Shown: positions 19,443 through 28,898 of the stretch, in pieces
How positions within the stretch are numbered: the first letter of the stretch is position 1
Layout of the letters: each line of letters opens with the position of its first letter
Source: Candidatus Bathyarchaeota archaeon B24
GTDB taxonomy: Archaea > Thermoproteota > CALKCG01 > B24
NCBI GenBank assembly: GCA_001593865.1
Contig: LUCB01000004.1
Coordinates: 26,897 to 90,896 of the forward strand
Reading direction: 5' to 3'
DNA: 64,000 nucleotides
The notes under the pieces: model-generated
What the model saw: the letters and a program-made list of their open reading frames with translations, nothing else
Databases searched by the model: none
Told to the model about the DNA's origin: nothing
Translations under genes and position numbers: made by a program

Positions 19443-21131
19443 TTAAACAGGAGCCATCGACGCTAAAACCCGTCTTATCCTCCCTTCGCTACGCCGCATA
19501 CGTTTAAGATACTCTGAGGAGAGCCTTTCGTAGACTTGTCTCGAAACCTTACCAGCCCTATAACGGCTTCTAAGCTCCCTTAGACCGACGTCGCAGATGC
19601 TTATATCCGCCTCAGCTTCCTCTATGAGGTTAAGCTCCTCTGAGTAACCTGCAGACCTGACGGATGGTTTGCGGCTTTCGATCATCCTATCGAGCTCGGC
19701 TATGCGTCTTCTAAGCCTTGACAAACGGGTCCTATACTGGACCCTCGAAATCTTACCAGCCCTATAATCCTCCTCAAGCCTAGCAACCTGTCTCCTGACC
19801 CTAAGCTTCTCTTCATAGAACTTGACGAAGCTCAAAACGTCCTCTGTAACCACAGCTGGTTTAGCCTCAGGCGCGGCCTCGACCGGCTTCACACCTCGAA
19901 GCCTTTGAAAACCGTAAAAGGCGGCTACGGCGGCTAAGATGAGCGACACCCATAAGGCAGGTTTAAACGATACCCATAGAACATTGTAGCGGTACTTCAC
20001 CCTTACGGTCGGTGGATTTCTGAGCATCGAAAGCACAGGGCTTGACTCTCGGGTTAGAACCCACGTCACTGTAGGAGCCATATCCTTAGCTACTTCGTAG
20101 TCTGGGGGTTCAGCGTCTAATACCGTAGAATGCTCCGGAAGCCTCACGGAAACGTTTAAGGTTTTAACCACAACCGGCATAGTCTCATCGAGCCTAAGGG
20201 TTAAGGTATGTATGTCCTCTAAGAGGCTGTGATCAACTAAGGCTCCAGCAGGGAGCTTGTAAAAGACTGTAAACGAGTACCTGTCACCCTCATCTAAGCT
20301 ATACCTCGGCCTAACGGTTAATATAATGTAGTCTTCAGCACGGTTATTCGACGTCTGGAGACTTCCGAATTCATCTTTAGCACCGAACTCTGAGGCATTT
20401 AGAGGAACCATGAAGTCTATACGTGAAACTGTAGACTTACCTAGGTTTATGACCGTGTAGAAGTCTTCGACCATGACATCTCCAAACTCCGACACCGTCA
20501 CTACTCTACTAAGCCTCTCGACCTTGAGCAAGGTCAAACCTGAGATCATTATGCTTTCAGTCTTCATAGCACCCGACTCCAGATCCGATGCCGAAAACTC
20601 TAATATATCGACGTTATCACCAGAGTTCAAGGTAAAGTTCTGGGGTAGCTCAGACACTGCTAACGGAGCCGGCATATACATCTTGAAGCTCAGATCTTCG
20701 ACCGGTATGTTTAAACCAGGATATATGGGGACTGAAACATTGAAATACTCTAGGTAACGTTTCCATACACCGTTATCGAAAACAGCCTCGAACGCTATAA
20801 CCGATGTATCAGGCGGTATATCTAGAACCTCGATACGGGAGACGTTTCCAGCATAAACGATCCTAGTTTCCAGAACTATATCTTTGTCCGTCTGAACCTT
20901 CAAGTCCAACAGGTTTTCGATGAATATCTGGGGAAAAGTCAAGCTGAGCTGGCTGACATCTTGAAAGACACCAGATATCGTGTCGTTAAACGTTAGAAGC
21001 CCGTTCGCGTATACCTCTATATGCCGGCTATACTTTAGAGGTTGTACGCAGTATCCAGGTGCAGAGACTGGGAGTAGTATAAACACGAACACCATGAAAA
21101 TCATGACAGACACTATGCTCTTCATAAGCAT
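19443..21131 (-). CDS. Predicted membrane protein: signal peptide, large extracytoplasmic region, one C-proximal TM, cytoplasmic tail with two SHOCT-like repeats
   Basis: N-terminal hydrophobic leader; TM ALWVSLILAAVAAFYGF; repeats DYRAGKISRVQYRTRLSRL and RYRAGKVSRQVYERLSSEYL. Confidence 0.6.
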   Translation of the reverse strand: MLMKSIVSVMIFMVFVFILLPVSAPGYCVQPLKYSRHIEVYANGLLTFNDTISGVFQDVSQLSLTFPQIFIENLLDLKVQTDKDIVLETRIVYAGNVSRIEVLDIPPDTSVIAFEAVFDNGVWKRYLEYFNVSVPIYPGLNIPVEDLSFKMYMPAPLAVSELPQNFTLNSGDNVDILEFSASDLESGAMKTESIMISGLTLLKVERLSRVVTVSEFGDVMVEDFYTVINLGKSTVSRIDFMVPLNASEFGAKDEFGSLQTSNNRAEDYIILTVRPRYSLDEGDRYSFTVFYKLPAGALVDHSLLEDIHTLTLRLDETMPVVVKTLNVSVRLPEHSTVLDAEPPDYEVAKDMAPTVTWVLTRESSPVLSMLRNPPTVRVKYRYNVLWVSFKPALWVSLILAAVAAFYGFQRLRGVKPVEAAPEAKPAVVTEDVLSFVKFYEEKLRVRRQVARLEEDYRAGKISRVQYRTRLSRLRRRIAELDRMIESRKPSVRSAGYSEELNLIEEAEADISICDVGLRELRSRYRAGKVSRQVYERLSSEYLKRMRRSEGRIRRVLASMAPV

Positions 21132-21202
21132 ACACCACGCCGAACCACTTATGGTTTAGAGCAGCACTAACTATTTAAACACTTCCCAGTTTGGACGGGA
21201 TA

Positions 21203-24200
21203 CTACATGAACCTGCTTAGGCTTGTCTGCGTCTTTATAGCGTCGGTGGCTAAGAGGGTGGATATTTCATCCTTGATCAACATGAGCCTCTGCCGGTAGT
21301 ATTCTCCAAGCCGGTACCGTTCGACCAAACGCTCAGCCATGTTCAGATACTTCTCGATGTTCCCCCTATACACCGTTAGAGCAAGCTCGCCTCCGCATTT
21401 TAGACATTTACCGCTCAACGGTATCCTACGATAGCTTGCGTTACACCGTTTACACCTAAACTTCTGGGAAGAGAAAGCCCTCAAGTTCCCGGCTATATCT
21501 CTAAGTAGATGAGTTGTTAAGACCTTCTCGGCTATCTTAGCCGCATCAACCGCCACGATCCTGTCTGCAAGCTTAAGCTGATTAGCCATCTTCTGACTCA
21601 TGCTCTTAAGCCTCTTATAACTAGTCTCGATGTTCCCCGCCGTTATACTGGACGTGGGATGCGTGTACCTGAACCCCTCAAACTGCCTCTCCGAGCCCAA
21701 TCTACTTTCGACCACATCTATGAGACCCTTAGCCTTTCTAGCATCTATCTTCTCAACACATAGCTCGTAGAATTTGAGCGGATAGGCATCTGATACGTCT
21801 AAGTTATGAACCGCCGAGTCCACCTCGTAGGGGTTTATCCTGTAAGTGACCATTAGCGGCGCATCCATGAGACCGCCTACCTGAGCGGGCAGATACTCGG
21901 CTGAGAAATTTATGAAGCAGTCCAAGGCAAGCATGACTGAGTCCTCGTCGCCGTCGCAGTCCCGTCTTTTACATGCATGCCAGTAGGGATGGGCAAAGCA
22001 AACGTTTGCATCCGTGAAGCCTATTATCCTTCCGAGAACCCCCACAGAGGTGTGTGGAGCTAACCCGACAACAAGGTGCCCTACTAGATCGTTCCTAGTT
22101 TTAACCCCGTAGAACCGAGGTAAACCATAAAACCTCTCGAGAAGCTCATCTATAAAACGCGCCACCCTTACGAGGTAGTCACCGCACTTCTTAGGTAGGA
22201 TCACATCTTGAACTTTAAGCTCACATATCTGGTCGGGGTCTCTAAGAGGCTTCCCGTCCATATCTACATCATAACCTAGCTCTTTAAGCCTGCAGACCGA
22301 CACCCCGATCTCCCTAGGTTTAAAGTGGGTTAGAGGGGCGTTTGTCATATCAAATCTTACAGTGCCGTCTTTGAAAACCGATAAATCATATTTAGCCCTT
22401 AAAATCCCCTTCTCGAGGGGTTCAGGAGTTCTGCTGGCGTTCATAAGTTTGACCACCCCTTTGACGATGTCGAGTCTAGGGGAACCCATCTTAGCTAAGG
22501 CTTCTTGAAACTCCCTCCTCAGATCTAATAGTTTAACCCTGTAGGCGGCCGAATGTACCCTGCACGAGGGGCATACTGCGTCTCTACTTAGGGGTCTACC
22601 GCACTTAGGACAGCCGTATTTAACGACGGTCTTGCCACCGCATCTTGGGCATCTGGGTTTATGCGTCTCGAAGCCGCAACGTTCACATACGCGATGGACT
22701 ACCTCGACCTCCACCAAGCCCTTCTCGGTAGCTGCGATTATGTTTCTCCTAGAACCACCCTTGAGGCCTACCGGAAAAAGTACATGGACTAGGGGTTTCA
22801 TAACGCGGCGATCCGCTTTCTCCGGCCTACCCATCCTAGCGCCTATGAACGTCTGAAACTTAGGTTTAACCCTTAAACCAGAGACCTTGTATATGGCCTC
22901 TAAAACATCGGCTACTCCATCTAAAGAAACCATCACGCCGGGATTTAGACATTCATAGAACACCTGCGAGCCATCTTCTATAACGACCTGCCCGTTAACG
23001 ATCCTATGCGGTATCAGAAGCCTCTCAAGAATCTCCTTAACCCTAGGGTCGAACCTCAGCCTGATACGTTTCGCATCCCCTGATGGTTTACCATCGAGAA
23101 CAGCGTTTCTCAGGGTTTTGAATTCGTCTACCGTAATGTGTTCCCAGGCATAGGTGTAGCGTGGATGTAGAGGTATGTTCAAAATCCTTGATAGAATTAG
23201 AGCTTCTGAAGCAGTCGGTTTAATCTTGAACGGATTTTCAACGAATTTCCTAAGCCGGTCTGCGGGGATCCCAGACACCTCACTAAGCCTCTCGTAGCTG
23301 GAGTCATACCCGCTATCTAACGCCTCTAGAAAGAGGCGGGTCCAAAGCTCCTCTGTAAAGCCGGGTGGAAGAAGATTAGCCTTATTCTCCAGAAACTCGT
23401 AGAAGCTTAGAAGAAGGTCTCCTAGGAAGAGGATTTTATCGACTTTTCCTCTAAGCTTTAAAGCCGTCTCGACCGTTTCAACTCTGACGACGGAGCCGTC
23501 TTTGAGCCGTACAACCGGAGGCTCTATGGAGTCCACAGAGGCGACTATACCACCTTTGCTAGGTTTCTCGATTTTTATCTGCGTACCTACCGCTAGGAAC
23601 CCGTCTAGGATGACCATCGTAGCCGGATGAACTCCTAAGGCTGCTAAACCAGTGTTTCTAGCTCGCCCATACCTCAGCCTAAAACCTCCGATTCTAGAGG
23701 GGAAGCTAAATACAGGTCTACCTGCGATTATCTCGTCGAGGTACATGGTCTCAGGGCTTTTACTGTTTCCCCCGGAGTCCCACACGCTCCCTATCCACTT
23801 CCAGTCTTCGATGTTTAACGCCTCAACGATCTTCATGAGTTTTCTAGCCCTACCCGCCAGCCCATCGTTAAGCACGATCAAAGCACCACCTCTAACCCTG
23901 TTAGTTTCCACCCTAGGGAGGTCTCTATAGGAGGAGACCTCTACGGGGTCCGTCTCTACACCTGTCACCTCGACCGGTAGGTTTCGGATTATCCTCTCTA
24001 AAACCTCGTCCGGAACCTGGTACTGAAAGGGTCTTACCCGCCGCTCGTAAACCCTAACCTCCTCTATAAGACGCATAACCTCCCTATCCGTCGGTTTCCA
24101 TCGGTCCAACCCTAGCTTCTTCCTCACGAAATCCGCCACGACGACTATGAACGCCTGCTCGGTTCCACCAGCCGGTCTTATCGGACCGGCAAAGTAGACG

Positions 24201-24649
24201 GCTAGGTACCTGGAACCGTCGTCATTCGTCTTTATAGCTACACGTGTAATACCTTGAACCGGTGCGACCGTCACACCTTCTGTCACGATAGCTAAGGCCG
24301 TCCTCAAGGCCTGTTCAGCGGCCTTCTCCCCGGTGAGCCTGCCGAAAACTCCGTAGATCACTTCCTCTGCGATTTTCAGAGCTACCTCTTCCCTAGACAT
24401 TTTCAGGCTGAATTTTCTTATGTGGTCGGCTACACCCTTAGGGCCGACTAAGAACTCTACTCTCTCGGCGAGGTCTTTCGAAAGCTTAGGTTCAGGTTTC
24501 GTGTATGGGTCGAAGCCCCTAGACCTAGCCTCTGAAGCAACCTGGTAGATTCTTTTAAGCTCGGTCTCCAGCTTTCTAAAGTATTTTTCATACCTCTTTG
24601 AAGCTATCATACCAGGAGAGACGCGTCGACCGAGCAACTCATCCACCAC
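21203..24649 (-). CDS. polC: DNA polymerase D large subunit DP2 (no intein)
   Basis: PIRPAGGTEQAFIVVVADFVR; CKRRDCDGDEDSVMLALD catalytic region; zinc motifs; about 1148 aa. Confidence 0.97.
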   Translation of the reverse strand: MVDELLGRRVSPGMIASKRYEKYFRKLETELKRIYQVASEARSRGFDPYTKPEPKLSKDLAERVEFLVGPKGVADHIRKFSLKMSREEVALKIAEEVIYGVFGRLTGEKAAEQALRTALAIVTEGVTVAPVQGITRVAIKTNDDGSRYLAVYFAGPIRPAGGTEQAFIVVVADFVRKKLGLDRWKPTDREVMRLIEEVRVYERRVRPFQYQVPDEVLERIIRNLPVEVTGVETDPVEVSSYRDLPRVETNRVRGGALIVLNDGLAGRARKLMKIVEALNIEDWKWIGSVWDSGGNSKSPETMYLDEIIAGRPVFSFPSRIGGFRLRYGRARNTGLAALGVHPATMVILDGFLAVGTQIKIEKPSKGGIVASVDSIEPPVVRLKDGSVVRVETVETALKLRGKVDKILFLGDLLLSFYEFLENKANLLPPGFTEELWTRLFLEALDSGYDSSYERLSEVSGIPADRLRKFVENPFKIKPTASEALILSRILNIPLHPRYTYAWEHITVDEFKTLRNAVLDGKPSGDAKRIRLRFDPRVKEILERLLIPHRIVNGQVVIEDGSQVFYECLNPGVMVSLDGVADVLEAIYKVSGLRVKPKFQTFIGARMGRPEKADRRVMKPLVHVLFPVGLKGGSRRNIIAATEKGLVEVEVVHRVCERCGFETHKPRCPRCGGKTVVKYGCPKCGRPLSRDAVCPSCRVHSAAYRVKLLDLRREFQEALAKMGSPRLDIVKGVVKLMNASRTPEPLEKGILRAKYDLSVFKDGTVRFDMTNAPLTHFKPREIGVSVCRLKELGYDVDMDGKPLRDPDQICELKVQDVILPKKCGDYLVRVARFIDELLERFYGLPRFYGVKTRNDLVGHLVVGLAPHTSVGVLGRIIGFTDANVCFAHPYWHACKRRDCDGDEDSVMLALDCFINFSAEYLPAQVGGLMDAPLMVTYRINPYEVDSAVHNLDVSDAYPLKFYELCVEKIDARKAKGLIDVVESRLGSERQFEGFRYTHPTSSITAGNIETSYKRLKSMSQKMANQLKLADRIVAVDAAKIAEKVLTTHLLRDIAGNLRAFSSQKFRCKRCNASYRRIPLSGKCLKCGGELALTVYRGNIEKYLNMAERLVERYRLGEYYRQRLMLIKDEISTLLATDAIKTQTSLSRFM

Positions 24650-25415
24650 GTCTTTTCTGGAAGCCTCTTCTCACAGCGTTAACAAACAGGGAGATAGACT
24701 CTTTTACGTCTAACGCTTCTTCGATAACCGTTCCGGTTACGACTATATCAGCTCCCGCACATACTCTATCTTCAACATCTTTAGCATTTCTTAACCCGCC
24801 TCCGACTATGAGAGGTATATCGATCATGTTTCGAACGAGAGACACAGTCTTTACGGGAACAGGTTTCACAGCTCCTGAACCAGCCTCCAGATAGACAAAT
24901 CGCATACCTAGATACTGCGCCGCCAGGGCATATAAAGCCGCGACCTCCGGCTTATCGTAAGGTATGGGTTGGGCTTGACCTATGAAACCGGCGGCGCCGC
25001 CGTCTCCGACTATTATATAGGCCATAGGTATGGGTTCTAAGCCATACTCTTTAACAGCCGACGCCCCCAGGACTTGAGCTCCTATGATGTAGTAGGGATT
25101 TAACGAGTTTAAAAGGGACATAAACCATATGGCATCTGCGTATGGGCTTATACCTGTGAGGTTATTCGGAAACAGTATAATGGGGATCGAAACCCTTTCC
25201 TTTATACGCTTGATCACATTATTCAACTTAGGTATAGCAGCTACTGTCGAGCCTCCGACCATAATAGCGGCCGACCCAGCCTCCTCAGCTGTCAAACCTA
25301 TATCGGCGGCGTTCTCAGGGGAGGTCTTTTCAGGGTCTATGAGGGGAATGTGAATCGCGCCTTCATCCCGTATTTTTTCTACAAGGTATTTTTCGACTTT
25401 CCCAGCTTGAACCAT
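24639..25415 (-). CDS. Geranylgeranylglyceryl phosphate synthase
   Basis: HIPLIDPEKTSPENAADIG; YLEAGSGAVKPVP; VGGGLRNAKD. Confidence 0.93.
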   Translation of the reverse strand: MVQAGKVEKYLVEKIRDEGAIHIPLIDPEKTSPENAADIGLTAEEAGSAAIMVGGSTVAAIPKLNNVIKRIKERVSIPIILFPNNLTGISPYADAIWFMSLLNSLNPYYIIGAQVLGASAVKEYGLEPIPMAYIIVGDGGAAGFIGQAQPIPYDKPEVAALYALAAQYLGMRFVYLEAGSGAVKPVPVKTVSLVRNMIDIPLIVGGGLRNAKDVEDRVCAGADIVVTGTVIEEALDVKESISLFVNAVRRGFQKRRGG

Positions 25416-25444
25416 AGCCGATCATCCCTTAGGAGACTTTCGTA

Positions 25445-25711
25445 TTAACTACTACTTGGTTCTAAAGGTATTTCAACACCCTTAGAGAGTACTTCGTCGT
25501 ACCATGTACAGTACGCATCTACAGACGTCATACCTTCGGATATCTGAACATCACCTGAGACCCCGCATGACCCGCATGTTATATGAGCTATCCCGGTCTC
25601 CTTCGATATACTGACGGTTACAGCCCTCTTACCGCATACCGGGCATATGAATATCTTCGGGATCCTCCTCCGTAAAACCCGTACGATCTTCCGCCTTCTC
25701 CTCCTACCCAA
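25445..25711 (-). CDS. Elf1-family transcription elongation factor (zinc ribbon)
   Basis: MGRRRRRK...FICPVCGKRAVTVSISKETGIAHITCGSCGVSGDVQ...VDAYCTWYDEV. Confidence 0.8.
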   Translation of the reverse strand: MGRRRRRKIVRVLRRRIPKIFICPVCGKRAVTVSISKETGIAHITCGSCGVSGDVQISEGMTSVDAYCTWYDEVLSKGVEIPLEPSSS

Positions 25712-25828
25712 GAGCTATCACGATATAGCGGTCTCACCGACCTCTTAAACTTTATCAAACAGCCTCCTGTTAAGCTCTGAGAGATGAACCCAAACTTTAA
25801 GTAGAACCCCGAACTCCAGATCAGTTGA

Positions 25829-26185
25829 GTGTGGGGCTTGATGACTTTTTACAGGTATGTAGACTATTTGTTAAAAGAGAGGAAGAACCTGGAGGAGAAG
25901 CTTAAGACCATGAGTAAAGCCGAGATGATACGGTTTGGTAGGCAGCTTATAGCGACCTACCAGCAGAGCCTTAAGGGCTTCGACGAGTGGTTTACGAATT
26001 ATGGTATAATGGAGAAGATGGAGCCTGAACTCGTGCGAGATATCGTTCTCAACCTTATGAATATAGGTTTCGAGCTTCTTAGATACGATAGAGATGTAAC
26101 GATGATGTGGCTCGAGAGGGAGCAGAAAGAGCTTAAACGTAAAAAGGAAGAAGAGGAAAGGAAGAGACAAACCTCGATAATCTAA
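25829..26185 (+). CDS. Conserved archaeal hypothetical, alpha-helical (possibly DUF2153-like)
   Basis: Good ORF; MTFYRYVDYLLKERKNLEEKLKTMSKAEMIRFGRQLIATYQQS. Confidence 0.55.
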   Translation: MWGLMTFYRYVDYLLKERKNLEEKLKTMSKAEMIRFGRQLIATYQQSLKGFDEWFTNYGIMEKMEPELVRDIVLNLMNIGFELLRYDRDVTMMWLEREQKELKRKKEEEERKRQTSII

Positions 26186-26226
26186 CACCCGAGAATATTT
26201 TTCTAGATAAACGGTGAGCACCTGAT

Positions 26227-26868
26227 CTAACCTGTCATCTCACGAGGTATTCTACTGCCGCAATTTGGACAGTAGAGGTACTCTCTGGTTATGGGATGCC
26301 CGCATACTGGGCATCTATAAGCCATGTAGACGCCTGGAACACGTGTAGGTGGAGCTGCCTCGACAGACGGGAGACCTTTAAGTATATGGTACAGCGCTAT
26401 TCCTCCGGCGGCTATGGGAAGGACGACGCCGAGCGGTATTATCGAATACGACTGTGAGAAGTCTGAAGCCTGAAGTAGGCTCACCGTAACGTTGTCTACG
26501 CTTGCGAACAGGGTAGGGGCCGCTAAGCCCAATATTACCGCTATGGTTAGCATGCGGGCGTCGGTTTTTTCACGTCTAGCGACTCTCATTATCAGGAGAC
26601 CGCTTGCGAACACCATGATGGCGGCGATCGACCTTACAGGAAATATCTCGATCCAGCCTTGGGTGGCCTCTCCGTTCATCGTATAGTATATGTAGGCGAC
26701 CAGAGGAAACTCGAAAACCGTGAACGTCTCCTCTACAAAGCCAGCGCCCTTCATATAGTAGTTAGATTTACCGACTATAATCGTCCAAGGTACGAATATA
26801 GAAGCGATCATCACGATACCTGCGATCAACATTACTCTTACGGGCTTACGCGGTTCTCTTGGCCTCAA
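26227..26868 (-). CDS. Membrane protein with C-terminal zinc ribbon
   Basis: Multiple TM segments; CPVCGHPITREYLYCPNCGSRIP. Confidence 0.65.
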   Translation of the reverse strand: MRPREPRKPVRVMLIAGIVMIASIFVPWTIIVGKSNYYMKGAGFVEETFTVFEFPLVAYIYYTMNGEATQGWIEIFPVRSIAAIMVFASGLLIMRVARREKTDARMLTIAVILGLAAPTLFASVDNVTVSLLQASDFSQSYSIIPLGVVLPIAAGGIALYHILKGLPSVEAAPPTRVPGVYMAYRCPVCGHPITREYLYCPNCGSRIPREMTG

Positions 26869-26969
26869 ACCAAATCGACCTATTCATTAACTAACCAGAC
26901 GACCCATAATAAAGTTATCCCTGACCCATGGATCAGAAAAGTTAAAGATGTTAAAACGTCTATCTAGGT

Positions 26970-27572
26970 ATGGGTAGCTGTTTGGAAGGTATTAAACCTA
27001 GAAGCTGTAGCCTAGAACCCCGTAAAACAGCTCTTATAATAGTCGACATGCAGAAGGATTTCGTATATCCTGATGGGAAACTCTACGTCCCGGGCTCAGA
27101 GAAGATAATACCTCCTATAAGGATGCTTTTAGATAGGGCTAGAGCCAATCGGGTGAAGGTTGTATATACCCAAGACTGGCATCCGGAGAATTCCCCCGAG
27201 TTTAAGATATGGCCTGAACATTGTGTTATGGGAAGTCGAGGAGCTGAGATAGTCGACGAGCTTAAACCTCAGCCCGGTGAGCTTATAATCAGAAAGGAGA
27301 CTTATGACGCGTTCTACAGGACCGAGCTTGAGGAACGTCTTAGAGAGGCGAACGTGGAGAACGTGATCGTGACCGGTGTCGTCGCAAACATATGTGTTCT
27401 TCATACCGCGGGTAGCGCCGCTTTAAGGGGATTAAAAATCGTACTACCGGTCGACTGCACGGTCGCCTTAAACGAATTCGACTATCGGCTTACGCTGAGG
27501 CAGGTGTCGTTCCTCTACAAAGGAATTATAACGAGAAGCGACCTCCTATCTTTCAAAAAACAGAGCCATTAA
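26970..27572 (+). CDS. Nicotinamidase/isochorismatase-family hydrolase
   Basis: ALIIVDMQKDFVYPDGKLYVPGSEKI; VIVTGVVANICVLHTA. Confidence 0.93.
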   Translation: MGSCLEGIKPRSCSLEPRKTALIIVDMQKDFVYPDGKLYVPGSEKIIPPIRMLLDRARANRVKVVYTQDWHPENSPEFKIWPEHCVMGSRGAEIVDELKPQPGELIIRKETYDAFYRTELEERLREANVENVIVTGVVANICVLHTAGSAALRGLKIVLPVDCTVALNEFDYRLTLRQVSFLYKGIITRSDLLSFKKQSH

Positions 27573-28744
27573 AGAAGACCGAAGGATTTCTTAAACCCAT
27601 CCATAGACGAGAAACCTATCAAGTGGAGGTTTCCTACGTTGACGTTTTTAAGATATCGTCTAGCCGCTTTATAGCATTCGACCACCTGGTTAACAGGGGT
27701 TATAGGTAGATCTCGCATCATGTAATCTGGATGGAAGATGAGTAGGCTGTAAGGTATCTCAGGGTCTAAATCTGCGAGAAACCTCGCTATGCCTTCGACC
27801 TCCTGAGAGTCTACGTAACCCGGTACGAGAAGCGTAGTAGCCGTTAAAACAGGTAGGCCCGGCCGTTCCGTGTAGAATTCATGAAAAAGCATCTCAAAGT
27901 TCTCGTAAGCCCTCCTGTTTGAGACACCGCTCAGAGCCTTGTTCAAAGAGTCGCTGTAGGCTTTGAGGTCAAACTTTATGTTCCCACCCGACCTGAGGGA
28001 TAATTCACCAGCCTTCTTGACTAGTGCTTTGTTACCGCAGCCGTTCCACTCGAAGCATATCCTCAGTATTCTACCAGGCTTAAGCTCCTTTAAGACCTCC
28101 TCTGAAGCCCTCACAGCGAAGGGAAGTTGAGGTTCAGGCGAGCCTCCGAAGAAGCACCAGCAGGATATCCTCTGGTTAGCTAAAGTCTCATTCACAAGCT
28201 GGCTAACAGTCACCACCGGCGCATCCTCAACTCTTTTATGCGAGTAGTTCTGGCAGAAGAGACAGTCGAAGTTACATCCATAGAAGAACAGAGCAAGGTT
28301 ATAATACCCATATTCCGGTCCTCTAGTGTAAGCATACTTAGGATAGCCGGCGCCTGTTCCAGCCGGGCAGAACCATGCACTACAGCAATTCGTGACATGA
28401 GGGTCTAGGTAATAGTGAAGAAGCGAAGTTTCAGAGCTTACATACGACTCTAGTCGGCCGTTTTTAACCCATCTTAAACCGCAGAAGCCCGTCTCCCCCT
28501 CGCCTATGCTACATTGGTTAGCGCATAGGTTACATCTAACCCCGACCGAAGACCTGGGAGGCTCAGGAGGAAGCCCGTAATAGGACCTGGAGGATTTATG
28601 GATGTTTAAAGCGATTTCTAAGGCTTCTCCGGGGTTTTCACGTATACAGTTCAGACACACACCTAGGTGACTAGAGATTAGGGGCGACTCTAAGCCACAT
28701 ATCTTACACCGTTTGACCTGTCCACGTTTTAATATGAAAGCCAT
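27569..28744 (-). CDS. Radical SAM protein (PflA/AmmeMemoRadiSam-like)
   Basis: CNFDCLFCQNYSHKR (CxxxCxxC) plus N-terminal zinc ribbon and CNLCANQCSIGEGETGFCGLR. Confidence 0.85.
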   Translation of the reverse strand: MAFILKRGQVKRCKICGLESPLISSHLGVCLNCIRENPGEALEIALNIHKSSRSYYGLPPEPPRSSVGVRCNLCANQCSIGEGETGFCGLRWVKNGRLESYVSSETSLLHYYLDPHVTNCCSAWFCPAGTGAGYPKYAYTRGPEYGYYNLALFFYGCNFDCLFCQNYSHKRVEDAPVVTVSQLVNETLANQRISCWCFFGGSPEPQLPFAVRASEEVLKELKPGRILRICFEWNGCGNKALVKKAGELSLRSGGNIKFDLKAYSDSLNKALSGVSNRRAYENFEMLFHEFYTERPGLPVLTATTLLVPGYVDSQEVEGIARFLADLDPEIPYSLLIFHPDYMMRDLPITPVNQVVECYKAARRYLKNVNVGNLHLIGFSSMDGFKKSFGLL

Positions 28745-28898
28745 CCTCTAAGTTAGACTTGGATAAACTCAGACTTAAACAAATCCCCTCCGTAGACTCG
28801 GGTCTAAACATAACTGTTCAGAACTCTCCGTCTAAAGCCGGTTGTGATTGAGTCGAATCCTACACAAACGGTAAAATCGTGTTTCGAGACTATTATCT

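Noticed and set aside
21203-24649. Possible intein in DP2
   Set aside because: Length about 1148 aa and catalytic CDGDEDS region uninterrupted; no intein motifs seen
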